Assembly (NCBI GenBank): GCA_903864455.1
Contig: CAIPFW010000227.1
Span: 1 to 8,411, forward strand
Reading direction: 5' to 3'
DNA: 8,411 bases
From: an uncultured Anaplasmataceae bacterium
Lineage (GTDB): Bacteria; Pseudomonadota; Alphaproteobacteria; Rickettsiales; CAIPFW01
The position numbers and the translations under genes are program-made. Of the stretch, positions 1 through 6,202 are shown one piece after another. Each line of letters begins with the position of its first letter. The first letter of the stretch is position 1. The notes under the pieces were generated by a model, which made no database searches, was not told the DNA's origin, and was given only the letters and a program-made list of their open reading frames with translations.

Positions 1-28
1 TACTAGTAATGTTTTATTTTTAACGAAA

Positions 29-1261
29 GTGGAAAATAGTAATTCAAAATCGATCGCTGACTATATTTTTGGCAAAAATAAAGATATTATTTTAAATATT
101 GTATCAAAAACAACAACTCAAATCATTGACAAGTTGGAAAAGTCGAAACCAGAAATATCAAAATGGTCTGTATTTGTATACGCATTTTTTTTATGGGGCG
201 ATATTAAGAAAAAAGAGTTGGAAGGAGTTGGGAGCGATATACAAAATATTAATACTCAAATCGAAGATATAAAAAAAAATTCTGAAGAGATTTGCGATAT
301 TGTCAATACATTAATTAAAGAAAAAATTTGTTCAAATGATTTGAATGATGCTTTGAATAATGCAAATGATATAAAATTGAATATTGACACTTTAAAATAT
401 AATATCGATTTGCAAAAAAATGATTTTAAATGCGAAAAATTACATATAATTTATGATCAAGATTCTACGGCTAATATAATTCAATCCATTAGTGAAATAT
501 TTTCTTTATTTGATAAGATTGACCTTTTAAACAATCAGATTGATAATTTAAATAGCAAAGCAACTCATAAAAAACAAGAAATAAAAAAAATAAAATTACA
601 AGAATATATTTCGTTGGATGTTCAAGAGTCAAAAATTCGATGCATACTAGATTATACATTTCGTATGAAAAATAAAATTCAAATAAATGCCAAAAATGAA
701 AATATATTGAACAACGTGAGCGATGAAAATTTAAAATTGATTTTGATGTTGAAAACATTTTATTTTTATGCGAATAAAATAAAAGAAATTTATGGAGCGC
801 AAATATTGAACAAATTAAACATCGCAGATGAAAAAAATAAAGAGAAAATTCAAACGAAAATTACTTTTGATATTTTGACGATTTTTTTTCAAAAATGTCT
901 AGAGTTTGCTTTTCTTGGTGATAAAAAATTCGAAAAATATAGGAATTGCTTGCAACACGAAGTGAATTTATTTTTTTCTCAAGAGCTCGGAATAAAAAAT
1001 AATACTGATTTTAATGATACGAACGCTTTTGACTTACAGCATATTATTGCACTGAAGGTGATGAATAAAAAAGATAATGACTATGAAATTGAAGGAATCA
1101 TCGAGGATTTGGAGATTCGTTTTGAGGAGCAAAATAACGAATCTCAGAAAATCATTAATAATGATACGACATCAAGTAGCCAAGAGCCATCAACGATGCA
1201 AACGATTGGCAATGGGTTCGCAAATGTATTCAATTTTTTTGGCAGTCCGGTCAAATCATAA
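29..1261 (+). CDS. Hypothetical coiled-coil protein, Lys/Asn-rich, possible 5' extension
   Basis: I do not recognise this protein family. As read from a GTG at 29 it has 410 residues. The frame stays open to the window edge with no other ATG, GTG or TTG in it, and there is no clear Shine-Dalgarno sequence before the GTG, so the true start may lie upstream. The next in-frame ATG would be near residue 213. Visible parts are a short aromatic hydrophobic patch (residues 46-57, with WSVFVYAFFLWG), heptad-like stretches rich in Ile, Leu, Lys, Glu and Asn (about 58-130 and 160-200) that suggest coiled coils, a mostly helical middle, and a Ser/Thr/Gln-rich tail from about residue 375 ending in NVFNFFGSPVKS. 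The hydrophobic patch is short for a membrane span and there is no signal peptide from this start. An 83-base gap separates it from pdhC. A cytoplasmic or secreted effector-like role is possible but unsupported; I am confident only that it is coding. Confidence 0.82.
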   Translation: MENSNSKSIADYIFGKNKDIILNIVSKTTTQIIDKLEKSKPEISKWSVFVYAFFLWGDIKKKELEGVGSDIQNINTQIEDIKKNSEEICDIVNTLIKEKICSNDLNDALNNANDIKLNIDTLKYNIDLQKNDFKCEKLHIIYDQDSTANIIQSISEIFSLFDKIDLLNNQIDNLNSKATHKKQEIKKIKLQEYISLDVQESKIRCILDYTFRMKNKIQINAKNENILNNVSDENLKLILMLKTFYFYANKIKEIYGAQILNKLNIADEKNKEKIQTKITFDILTIFFQKCLEFAFLGDKKFEKYRNCLQHEVNLFFSQELGIKNNTDFNDTNAFDLQHIIALKVMNKKDNDYEIEGIIEDLEIRFEEQNNESQKIINNDTTSSSQEPSTMQTIGNGFANVFNFFGSPVKS

Positions 1262-1274
1262 GAAATCTTCTCTA

Positions 1275-1303
1275 TTGCAAAAAAAAACTAATTGTAATAA
1301 TAT
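1275..1303 (+). promoter_or_regulatory. Weak candidate promoter for pdhC-folC in the 83-base gap
   Basis: In the gap 1262-1344 between the coiled-coil gene and pdhC, TTGCAA (1275-1280) and TAATAT (1298-1303) are spaced by 17 bases. They would give a leader of roughly 35 bases. A perfect TTGACA at 1311-1316 has no good -10 at the right distance. No terminator hairpin for the upstream gene is visible, so pdhC may also be reached by read-through. Confidence 0.3.
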
Positions 1304-1344
1304 TATCCAATTGACAAACAACATTTATATAAATCTTTTAATAT

Positions 1345-2610
1345 ATGTCTATAGAAATTTTAATGCCTGCCTTATCTCCAACGATGACAACGGGGAATTT
1401 AGTGCAATGGTATAAAAAAGTTGGCGATAAAGTGAGGTCGGGCGATTTGTTGATTGAAATTGAGACTGATAAATCGACGATGGATTATGAATGCGTTGAA
1501 TCAGGAATTTTGGCGAAGATTTTTGTGCCTGATGGGACGAATGGAGTCAAAGTGAATGACATTATATGCGTTTTTGCAAAAGATGGTGAAGATTTAAAAT
1601 CATATGAAAATTATGTTCCAAAAGCATCTTCAAGCACAATCACAAACAATAATACTGAAAGTAAAAATGAAAGTAAAAAGGAAGCGGCAAAAGAAATCAT
1701 TGTCGAAACTCAAAGTAAAGAAAGCTCAAACTCCCAATCAAAAAGTGATGATAGATTAAAAATTTCACCTTCAGCGAGAAGAATAGCCGATGAGCAAAAT
1801 ATAGAAGTGAAGGGGATTAAAGGAAGCGGAATAGACGGCAGGATTGTCAAAATGGATGTTTTGAGTAGCTCGAATAATCAAGATATGACTCAGAATTCTT
1901 TCAAAAACAAGAATGAAAGGTCTGAAAATCAGACAATGAAAATCTCGCCAATGAGAAAAGTGATAGCTGATAGATTGACTGTGTCAAAACAGACCGTCCC
2001 TCATTTTTATCTCAATTATTCATGCCAAGTTGATGAATTAATTTCTCTGAGAAAGAGAGTGAATGATGCAAATCCTGAATTGAAAATTACAATAAATGAC
2101 CTGATAGTCAAAGCGATTGCGAGTGTAATGGCGAAAATGCCCGAGATGAATCGCTCTTGGCGTGGTGATTCCATTATTCAATATAATAATGTTGATATTG
2201 CGATCGCTGTTGATATTCCCGATGGCCTCATCACACCAATAGTTGAAAATGCGAATGAGTTATCGTTGGTGAATTTGTCTAGAAAAATCAAGGATTTGGC
2301 GACAAGAGCCAAGGAAAATAAACTCAAACCAAGTGAATATCAAGGTGGATCTATCACAATTTCGAATCTTGGTATGTTCGGTGTGAATAGCTTTCTTCCA
2401 ATTATAAATACTCCGCAGGCTAGCATTATAGCGGTTGGTGGAGTTCATAAGAAAGTTGTTTTATCTGAAAAAGGCGAGATTTCACAAATTCAGACAATGG
2501 AAATCACAATCGCAGCTGATCACAGAGTTGTTGATGGTGCAACTGCTGCAAATTTTGTTCTTGAAATTAAGAAATATATAGAAAATCCGATACAATTTTT
2601 GATTTTTTAA
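1345..2610 (+). CDS. pdhC: Dihydrolipoamide acetyltransferase, E2 of pyruvate dehydrogenase
   Basis: E2 core of the pyruvate dehydrogenase complex: it transfers the acetyl group from E1 via lipoyl-lysine to CoA, giving acetyl-CoA in the cytoplasm. The 421 residues show the full E2 order. A single lipoyl domain (1-82) has its lipoylation lysine at K43 in ETDKSTMDYE. A hydrophilic linker follows (about 84-138). A peripheral E1/E3-binding domain (139-173) starts KISPSARRIA and contains GSGIDGRIVKMDVL. After a second short linker comes the trimeric catalytic domain (about 199-421) with the active-site DHRVVDG (H393, D397). The opening MSIEILMPALSPTM is typical of alphaproteobacterial PDH E2 rather than 2-oxoglutarate E2, and fixes the ATG at 1345. 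No Shine-Dalgarno sequence precedes it. The E1 and E3 genes are not in this window. folC follows after 20 bases. The linkers are Ser/Asn/Lys/Glu-rich instead of the usual Ala/Pro-rich type. Confidence 0.96.
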   Translation: MSIEILMPALSPTMTTGNLVQWYKKVGDKVRSGDLLIEIETDKSTMDYECVESGILAKIFVPDGTNGVKVNDIICVFAKDGEDLKSYENYVPKASSSTITNNNTESKNESKKEAAKEIIVETQSKESSNSQSKSDDRLKISPSARRIADEQNIEVKGIKGSGIDGRIVKMDVLSSSNNQDMTQNSFKNKNERSENQTMKISPMRKVIADRLTVSKQTVPHFYLNYSCQVDELISLRKRVNDANPELKITINDLIVKAIASVMAKMPEMNRSWRGDSIIQYNNVDIAIAVDIPDGLITPIVENANELSLVNLSRKIKDLATRAKENKLKPSEYQGGSITISNLGMFGVNSFLPIINTPQASIIAVGGVHKKVVLSEKGEISQIQTMEITIAADHRVVDGATAANFVLEIKKYIENPIQFLIF

Positions 2611-2630
2611 TATAAATATAAAAACATCAT

Positions 2631-3989
2631 ATGATATTCGTTCCTCACTGGCCGAAAACTCTCGGGAAAAAGATTCAAATCGATCTCAAGCTTGACAGAA
2701 TGCTTGAGATTCTTGATAGATTGGGGAATCCTCATCTGAAAATTCCACCTGTAATTCATGTTGCGGGGACGAATGGCAAGGGGTCGACTGTTTCATATAT
2801 TCGAAATATTTTGCAAAAAGCTGGCTATAAAGTTCATGCCTATACCTCACCGCACCTTATTCATTTCAATGAGCGAATTGTTTTAAACGGCAAGCAAATT
2901 TCAGATCAATATTTATTTGAAATTATGGAGCGAACAAGAATCGCCGCTGAATCGAAGCCGATTTTAAGTGATGGAAATATCGGTCTGACTTTATTTGAAG
3001 CTACAACTGCGGCTTCATTCATCGCATTTGCAGAAATTCCTGCCGATTTTTTGGTGATGGAGGTTGGAATGGGCGGTCGATTAGACGCTACAAATATTAT
3101 TACAAATACAATTTTATCAGTAATTACACCTGTTGACATCGATCATGCTGATTTTTTGGGCGATACAATCGAGAAAATCGCTCATGAGAAGGCGGGGATT
3201 ATGCGCGCAAATGTGCCGTGCGTGACTGGAAGGCAGAAAAAAGAAGGGCTGGATGTCTTGGAATATCATGCAAAAATTTTAAAAACGCCGATTTTTAGAT
3301 TTGAAAAAGAATTTATTTGCGAGAGTAATGAGGATGATAAGGATTTTTTATTTTTCCATTTGAAGGATGGTGAGAAAATCGATAGTCAAACTTATCCAAG
3401 ACCAACGCTGATAGGTCCACACCAAGTTGAGAATGTCTCGGGTGTCATTGCGGCGATAGAAATTTTAAATTCTCGAGGTCATTGCGAGGTTTATTACGAG
3501 GATATTTGCGATGGAATTGTTGAGACTTATTGGCCTGCGAGAATTGAACCAATAAAAAAAGGTAAAATTGTTGAGATGTTGCCGAATAAAAATTGGGAGC
3601 TGTTTTTGGATGGCGCACACAATCCTCATGGCGCGACTGCTCTTGCGAGATGGGCGGAGACGAGGCGTGACAAGCCTTTATACATTATTTTTGGCACGAC
3701 GAAGGGAAAAGATGTGACAGAATATTTGAAAGTTTTGAAGCCATATGTGAAATTTGTTTGCGGAATTTGCGTAAATCACGAGACAAACGCACAACGTGGA
3801 ACAGATATCAGCGATGCAGCTGAGAAACTTGGCATGAATACAAAGCCTTTTGATTTTTTGCCAAACGCAATTCAATATATATCCGAAATTGAGAAAAACG
3901 ATGCGATTGTTTTGATTTGTGGGTCGCTTTATTTGGCGGGTGATGTCATGAAAATCAATGAAAATATTATTTTCGCTGATTCAGAATGA
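2631..3989 (+). CDS. folC: Folylpolyglutamate synthase / dihydrofolate synthase
   Basis: ATP-dependent Mur-ligase-family enzyme that adds glutamate to dihydropteroate and/or reduced folates, retaining folates in the cytoplasm. At 452 residues it has normal family length. Visible motifs are the P-loop HVAGTNGKGST (G46-T53), TSPHLIHFNER (72-82), EVGMGGRLDATN (144-155), the DHADFLGDTIEKIAHEKAGI segment (171-190) whose K187 matches the usually carbamylated lysine, LIGPHQVENV (260-269), WPARIE (301-306), and LDGAHNPHGA (326-335) in the C-terminal glutamate-ligase domain. The LGNPH, WPAR and LDG-HNP forms are those I associate with alphaproteobacterial FolC. Whether it has both activities or only the polyglutamate one cannot be told from sequence. 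It lies 20 bases after pdhC, so it is probably in the same transcript; the more usual alphaproteobacterial partner is accD. The ATG at 2631 has no Shine-Dalgarno sequence. Its stop lies 6 bases from the stop of the opposing gene. Confidence 0.95.
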   Translation: MIFVPHWPKTLGKKIQIDLKLDRMLEILDRLGNPHLKIPPVIHVAGTNGKGSTVSYIRNILQKAGYKVHAYTSPHLIHFNERIVLNGKQISDQYLFEIMERTRIAAESKPILSDGNIGLTLFEATTAASFIAFAEIPADFLVMEVGMGGRLDATNIITNTILSVITPVDIDHADFLGDTIEKIAHEKAGIMRANVPCVTGRQKKEGLDVLEYHAKILKTPIFRFEKEFICESNEDDKDFLFFHLKDGEKIDSQTYPRPTLIGPHQVENVSGVIAAIEILNSRGHCEVYYEDICDGIVETYWPARIEPIKKGKIVEMLPNKNWELFLDGAHNPHGATALARWAETRRDKPLYIIFGTTKGKDVTEYLKVLKPYVKFVCGICVNHETNAQRGTDISDAAEKLGMNTKPFDFLPNAIQYISEIEKNDAIVLICGSLYLAGDVMKINENIIFADSE

Positions 3990-3995
3990 AGAGTT

Positions 3996-5216
3996 TTATA
4001 CTACTTCGCGGTCAAACAAAACTTTGTCCAAGACATCCAATCTCATTTGTTGTTTTATAAAATGATTCATTTTGACTTCAAGTGTGCTTTGATTATTGCT
4101 CGTTAATTTATCAAATATTTTTCCTTTAAAATCAGAACGAATAGTTTGGATTTTATTGAATAAAGGTTTTTGAATATCATTCAACTTTTCTGTGTTGCTC
4201 TTAAATTCTTCATCGAGGTGTGATAGCAGATCTAAAAATGCATTTGCTTGATAAAATGCAAAAGTTTTATTTTTTTCCACTGTCACTAATTCAGATATAT
4301 ATGAAAAAATATCAATAATGTATTCATTCAAATTTTGGTCAAAAGTATTTTTCACTTGCGCTATATGCGACATAGCCGGCAAATTCCACTCTTCAGGGCT
4401 TTCTGAAAGCTCGATATATGCTTCTTTCGCATATTTTAAAAATTGTAAATGAATATCGATCGACTCGATGACTCTTGTGATTCGAAATTGATTATGATCT
4501 ATGGCTGAGCCATTTATCAATTCATTTTTTATTTTTTGTTGAATGTTATCTGTTAGCGATTGTTGCATTTGAGCTTCTACTTTATCAGGAGAGCTTGGCA
4601 TGGCGTAATGAATTCCTGTTGTTTTAAGATAAAAAGTCAACGCATGTTGAAAATTTTCAAATCTATTATATATACAACTTTCGTCAATTCTACCATCTTT
4701 GATCAAATCTTTTATTGCTGATGGATTTGAAACAAATGGCGCTTTAGACTCAAGACTCTTTTTAGAAATTGCTTTGCTTGGAAAGAAATATTGTATGAAA
4801 CTATGCTTGGTTTCGAATTCTGTTTTTTTGAAATCTTTGATTAAATTTTTATTTTCGATGAACTCTAAATTATCGCCATTCACTTTAATATTTTCATCAT
4901 AAAACTTCTCAACGCTAAATCTTACATCAACAATCCTTTGTCGCACATTTTGGAATTTAGATTTACCGTTATTATAATTTTCTGAATCTCCTGCACCAAA
5001 AATACGAAGGATGTGTTTTGTGTTTTGATCTTGTTCTTGTTCTTGCTCCTCTGGTTTATCATTATCGTCTTTAGGCAAATCAGTATCCGAATTATTGTCT
5101 TTTTGAGGCCTTCTTGTTTTGAAAAGATTTTTCGAAAATTTTATGAAGTAGTAGAGTAATATCGCAATTGCAAGCGCCGATAAAACTGCTACAATCACTA
5201 TAATTTCAGTTTTCAT
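3996..5216 (-). CDS. Hypothetical single-pass membrane protein with charged linker
   Basis: I do not recognise this family. The 406-residue product begins with one hydrophobic segment (residues 4-25, IIVIVAVLSALAIAILLYYF), followed at once by a basic stretch (K26 to R36, including KTRR). By the positive-inside rule this suggests a short N-terminus outside and a large C-terminal part in the cytoplasm. Residues 38-66 form a polar, acidic linker with an EQEQEQDQ run. The remaining part (about 70-406) is predicted by eye to be mostly helical and soluble, with no catalytic motif, no Cys pattern and no nucleotide-binding loop I can see. The ATG at 5216 has no Shine-Dalgarno sequence, but a plausible promoter lies just upstream (5243-5271). 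The gene stands alone on its strand: divergent from rsfS, convergent with folC. It might be a membrane-tethered structural or host-interaction protein; that is speculation. Confidence 0.85.
   Translation of the reverse strand: MKTEIIVIVAVLSALAIAILLYYFIKFSKNLFKTRRPQKDNNSDTDLPKDDNDKPEEQEQEQDQNTKHILRIFGAGDSENYNNGKSKFQNVRQRIVDVRFSVEKFYDENIKVNGDNLEFIENKNLIKDFKKTEFETKHSFIQYFFPSKAISKKSLESKAPFVSNPSAIKDLIKDGRIDESCIYNRFENFQHALTFYLKTTGIHYAMPSSPDKVEAQMQQSLTDNIQQKIKNELINGSAIDHNQFRITRVIESIDIHLQFLKYAKEAYIELSESPEEWNLPAMSHIAQVKNTFDQNLNEYIIDIFSYISELVTVEKNKTFAFYQANAFLDLLSHLDEEFKSNTEKLNDIQKPLFNKIQTIRSDFKGKIFDKLTSNNQSTLEVKMNHFIKQQMRLDVLDKVLFDREVV
5025..5048. repeat. Four-unit hexamer microsatellite inside the membrane-protein linker
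   Basis: Four adjacent six-base units read TTGATC, TTGTTC, TTGTTC, TTGCTC on the plus strand. On the coding (minus) strand they encode EQ-EQ-EQ-DQ, residues 57-64 of the protein at 3996-5216. Because the unit is six bases, gain or loss of a unit keeps the reading frame, so this tract could vary the linker length without inactivating the gene. Confidence 0.8.
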
Positions 5217-5242
5217 AAATTAAAAATTTTAAATGTATATTT

Positions 5243-5271
5243 ATATTAACATAAAAATGCATTTATTTCAA
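5243..5271 (-). promoter_or_regulatory. Candidate sigma70 promoter for the 406-residue membrane protein
   Basis: On the minus strand TTGAAA (plus positions 5266-5271) is followed after 17 bases by TAATAT (5243-5248). These match the sigma70 consensus at five of six and four of six positions. Transcription would begin near 5236, giving a leader of about 20 bases before the ATG at 5216. The surrounding gap is so A/T-rich that chance matches are likely, so this is a candidate only. Confidence 0.45.
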
Positions 5272-5323
5272 ATATTAAACAAAAAATATTAAAAATTATT
5301 CAATTTTTTTTAAAAGAATTCTG

Positions 5324-5332
5324 TGGTATAAT
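5324..5332 (+). promoter_or_regulatory. Candidate extended -10 promoter for rsfS-tsaE
   Basis: TGGTATAAT is a perfect -10 hexamer (TATAAT, 5327-5332) with the upstream TG of an extended -10 element. No good -35 is present at the expected place (a T-run at 5304-5309), which is tolerable for extended -10 promoters. Transcription would start near 5339, about 18 bases before the rsfS ATG. Its position and the perfect hexamer make it the best promoter candidate in the window. Confidence 0.6.
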
Positions 5333-5356
5333 GATTCACAATAATATTAATTATAT

Positions 5357-5695
5357 ATGAATAAAGATTACGAAAGTTTTGAGCGTGATGTTTTGGAAGT
5401 GATTGGGGATTTGGATGGAAATTCTATCAATGTTTTTGACAATAATGTCAATCCCGACATTTGCCATAGAGTGATTATAGCGTCTTTTTTGTCGAATAAA
5501 CAGGTTTTGACGGCTGTTGATCGAATTTCAGTGATTGCGAAGGAATATGAAATCAAAGCAAAATGCCCGAGTCGCAGAAAACATATCGATGTGGAGTGGG
5601 TAGCGATTGATTGCGATGACTTAATTATTCATTTATTTAAGGATGAAGTGCGTGAATACTACCAACTGGATAAATTTTTTATTAATGGAGAGTAG
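5357..5695 (+). CDS. rsfS: Ribosome silencing factor RsfS (Iojap/DUF143 family)
   Basis: Small cytoplasmic protein that binds ribosomal protein uL14 on the 50S subunit and blocks joining with 30S, lowering translation during starvation. The 112-residue length is normal for the family. The C-terminal half carries the hallmark VEWVAIDCDDLIIHLFKDEV (79-98) followed by REYYQLDKFF (99-108), corresponding to the family pattern W-x-x-x-D-x-x-D-[IV]-[IV]-x-H-x-[FM]...R-x-[YF]-Y-x-L-[ED]. The N-terminal half is more diverged: the usual D-x-x-[VI]-I-A-[ST]-G-x-S strand reads CHRVIIASFLS here (36-46), missing the common Asp and Gly. The ATG at 5357 follows an A/T-rich leader with no Shine-Dalgarno sequence. 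tsaE starts 15 bases after the stop, so the two probably share a transcript. The frequent family neighbour rlmH is absent from this window. Confidence 0.9.
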   Translation: MNKDYESFERDVLEVIGDLDGNSINVFDNNVNPDICHRVIIASFLSNKQVLTAVDRISVIAKEYEIKAKCPSRRKHIDVEWVAIDCDDLIIHLFKDEVREYYQLDKFFINGE

Positions 5696-5710
5696 GAAAA
5701 TTGAATTGAT

Positions 5711-6202
5711 ATGCAATCAACACATACTTTTGACCGTATTTTCGACTGTACTTTCGAGCAAATCAATCAAATCGCAAAAATAATCTCAGAAAATCTGACA
5801 AATTGCGATGTTGTATTGTTGAATGGTGATTTGGGTGCGGGAAAAACATTTTTCGTTCAAAAGATTTGCTCTTTTTTAAATTCAAAGATAAAAGTTTCAA
5901 GCCCTACTTTTGGGTTATACAATGTTTACGATTTTGAGAATTTTTCAATTTGGCATTATGATTTATATCGCCTGAAGTCAGAACAAATCAACAATGAATT
6001 CATGAATTTAGATTTGGATGAAGCGATTTCAAACAATGTCACGATGATTGAATGGGCTGAGAAATTAAATATAGAATTTGAAAACTCTTTATTCATTCGA
6101 TTTTCTTTTATCGAAAACGAACCCGAAAAAAGAATTCTTCATTTTCGATGCGACGAAAAATCAAAATGGGCTAAAATTTTAAACGATTTGAGCTTTTTTT
6201 AA
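5711..6202 (+). CDS. tsaE: tRNA t6A37 biosynthesis ATPase TsaE
   Basis: P-loop ATPase that, with TsaD and TsaB, supports transfer of threonylcarbamoyl from TsaC's product to A37 of ANN-decoding tRNAs in the cytoplasm. The 163 residues are within the normal range. Walker A is GDLGAGKT (39-46). The family motif SSPTFGLYNVY (63-73), the Walker-B-like HYDLYRL (82-88, D84), and MIEWAEKL (112-119, E114) are all present in the expected order and spacing. The ATG at 5711 is 15 bases after the rsfS stop; an AGGA at that stop lies rather far upstream to serve as ribosome binding site, and an in-frame TGA at 5702 prevents a longer reading. Its last 24 bases overlap the 3' end of the M23 peptidase gene on the other strand. 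The catalytic residues I can check are intact, so it should be functional. Confidence 0.95.
   Translation: MQSTHTFDRIFDCTFEQINQIAKIISENLTNCDVVLLNGDLGAGKTFFVQKICSFLNSKIKVSSPTFGLYNVYDFENFSIWHYDLYRLKSEQINNEFMNLDLDEAISNNVTMIEWAEKLNIEFENSLFIRFSFIENEPEKRILHFRCDEKSKWAKILNDLSFF

Noticed and set aside
489..758. Leftward 89-codon frame opposite the coiled-coil gene
   Set aside because: Phe/Tyr/Leu-rich composition is what the complement of a Lys/Asn-rich gene gives; no promoter or ribosome binding site is visible.
1311..1316. Perfect TTGACA -35 box just before pdhC
   Set aside because: The bases 17 to 18 positions downstream (TCTTTT/CTTTTA) are a poor -10, and the resulting start would coincide with the ATG.
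1077..1415. 112-codon rightward frame bridging the coiled-coil gene and pdhC
   Set aside because: It overlaps two well-supported coding regions in another frame, including the lipoyl domain start, and shows no conserved features.
2200..2207. GCGATCGC octamer, the cyanobacterial HIP1 palindrome
   Set aside because: I noticed only this copy, inside pdhC; it is not iterated as in cyanobacteria and is explained by the coding sequence.
6172..6200. Possible terminator: TAAAATTTTA palindrome followed by a T-run at the end of tsaE
   Set aside because: The palindrome has no loop and only A-T pairs, it lies within coding sequence on both strands, and no stable hairpin forms before the T-run.
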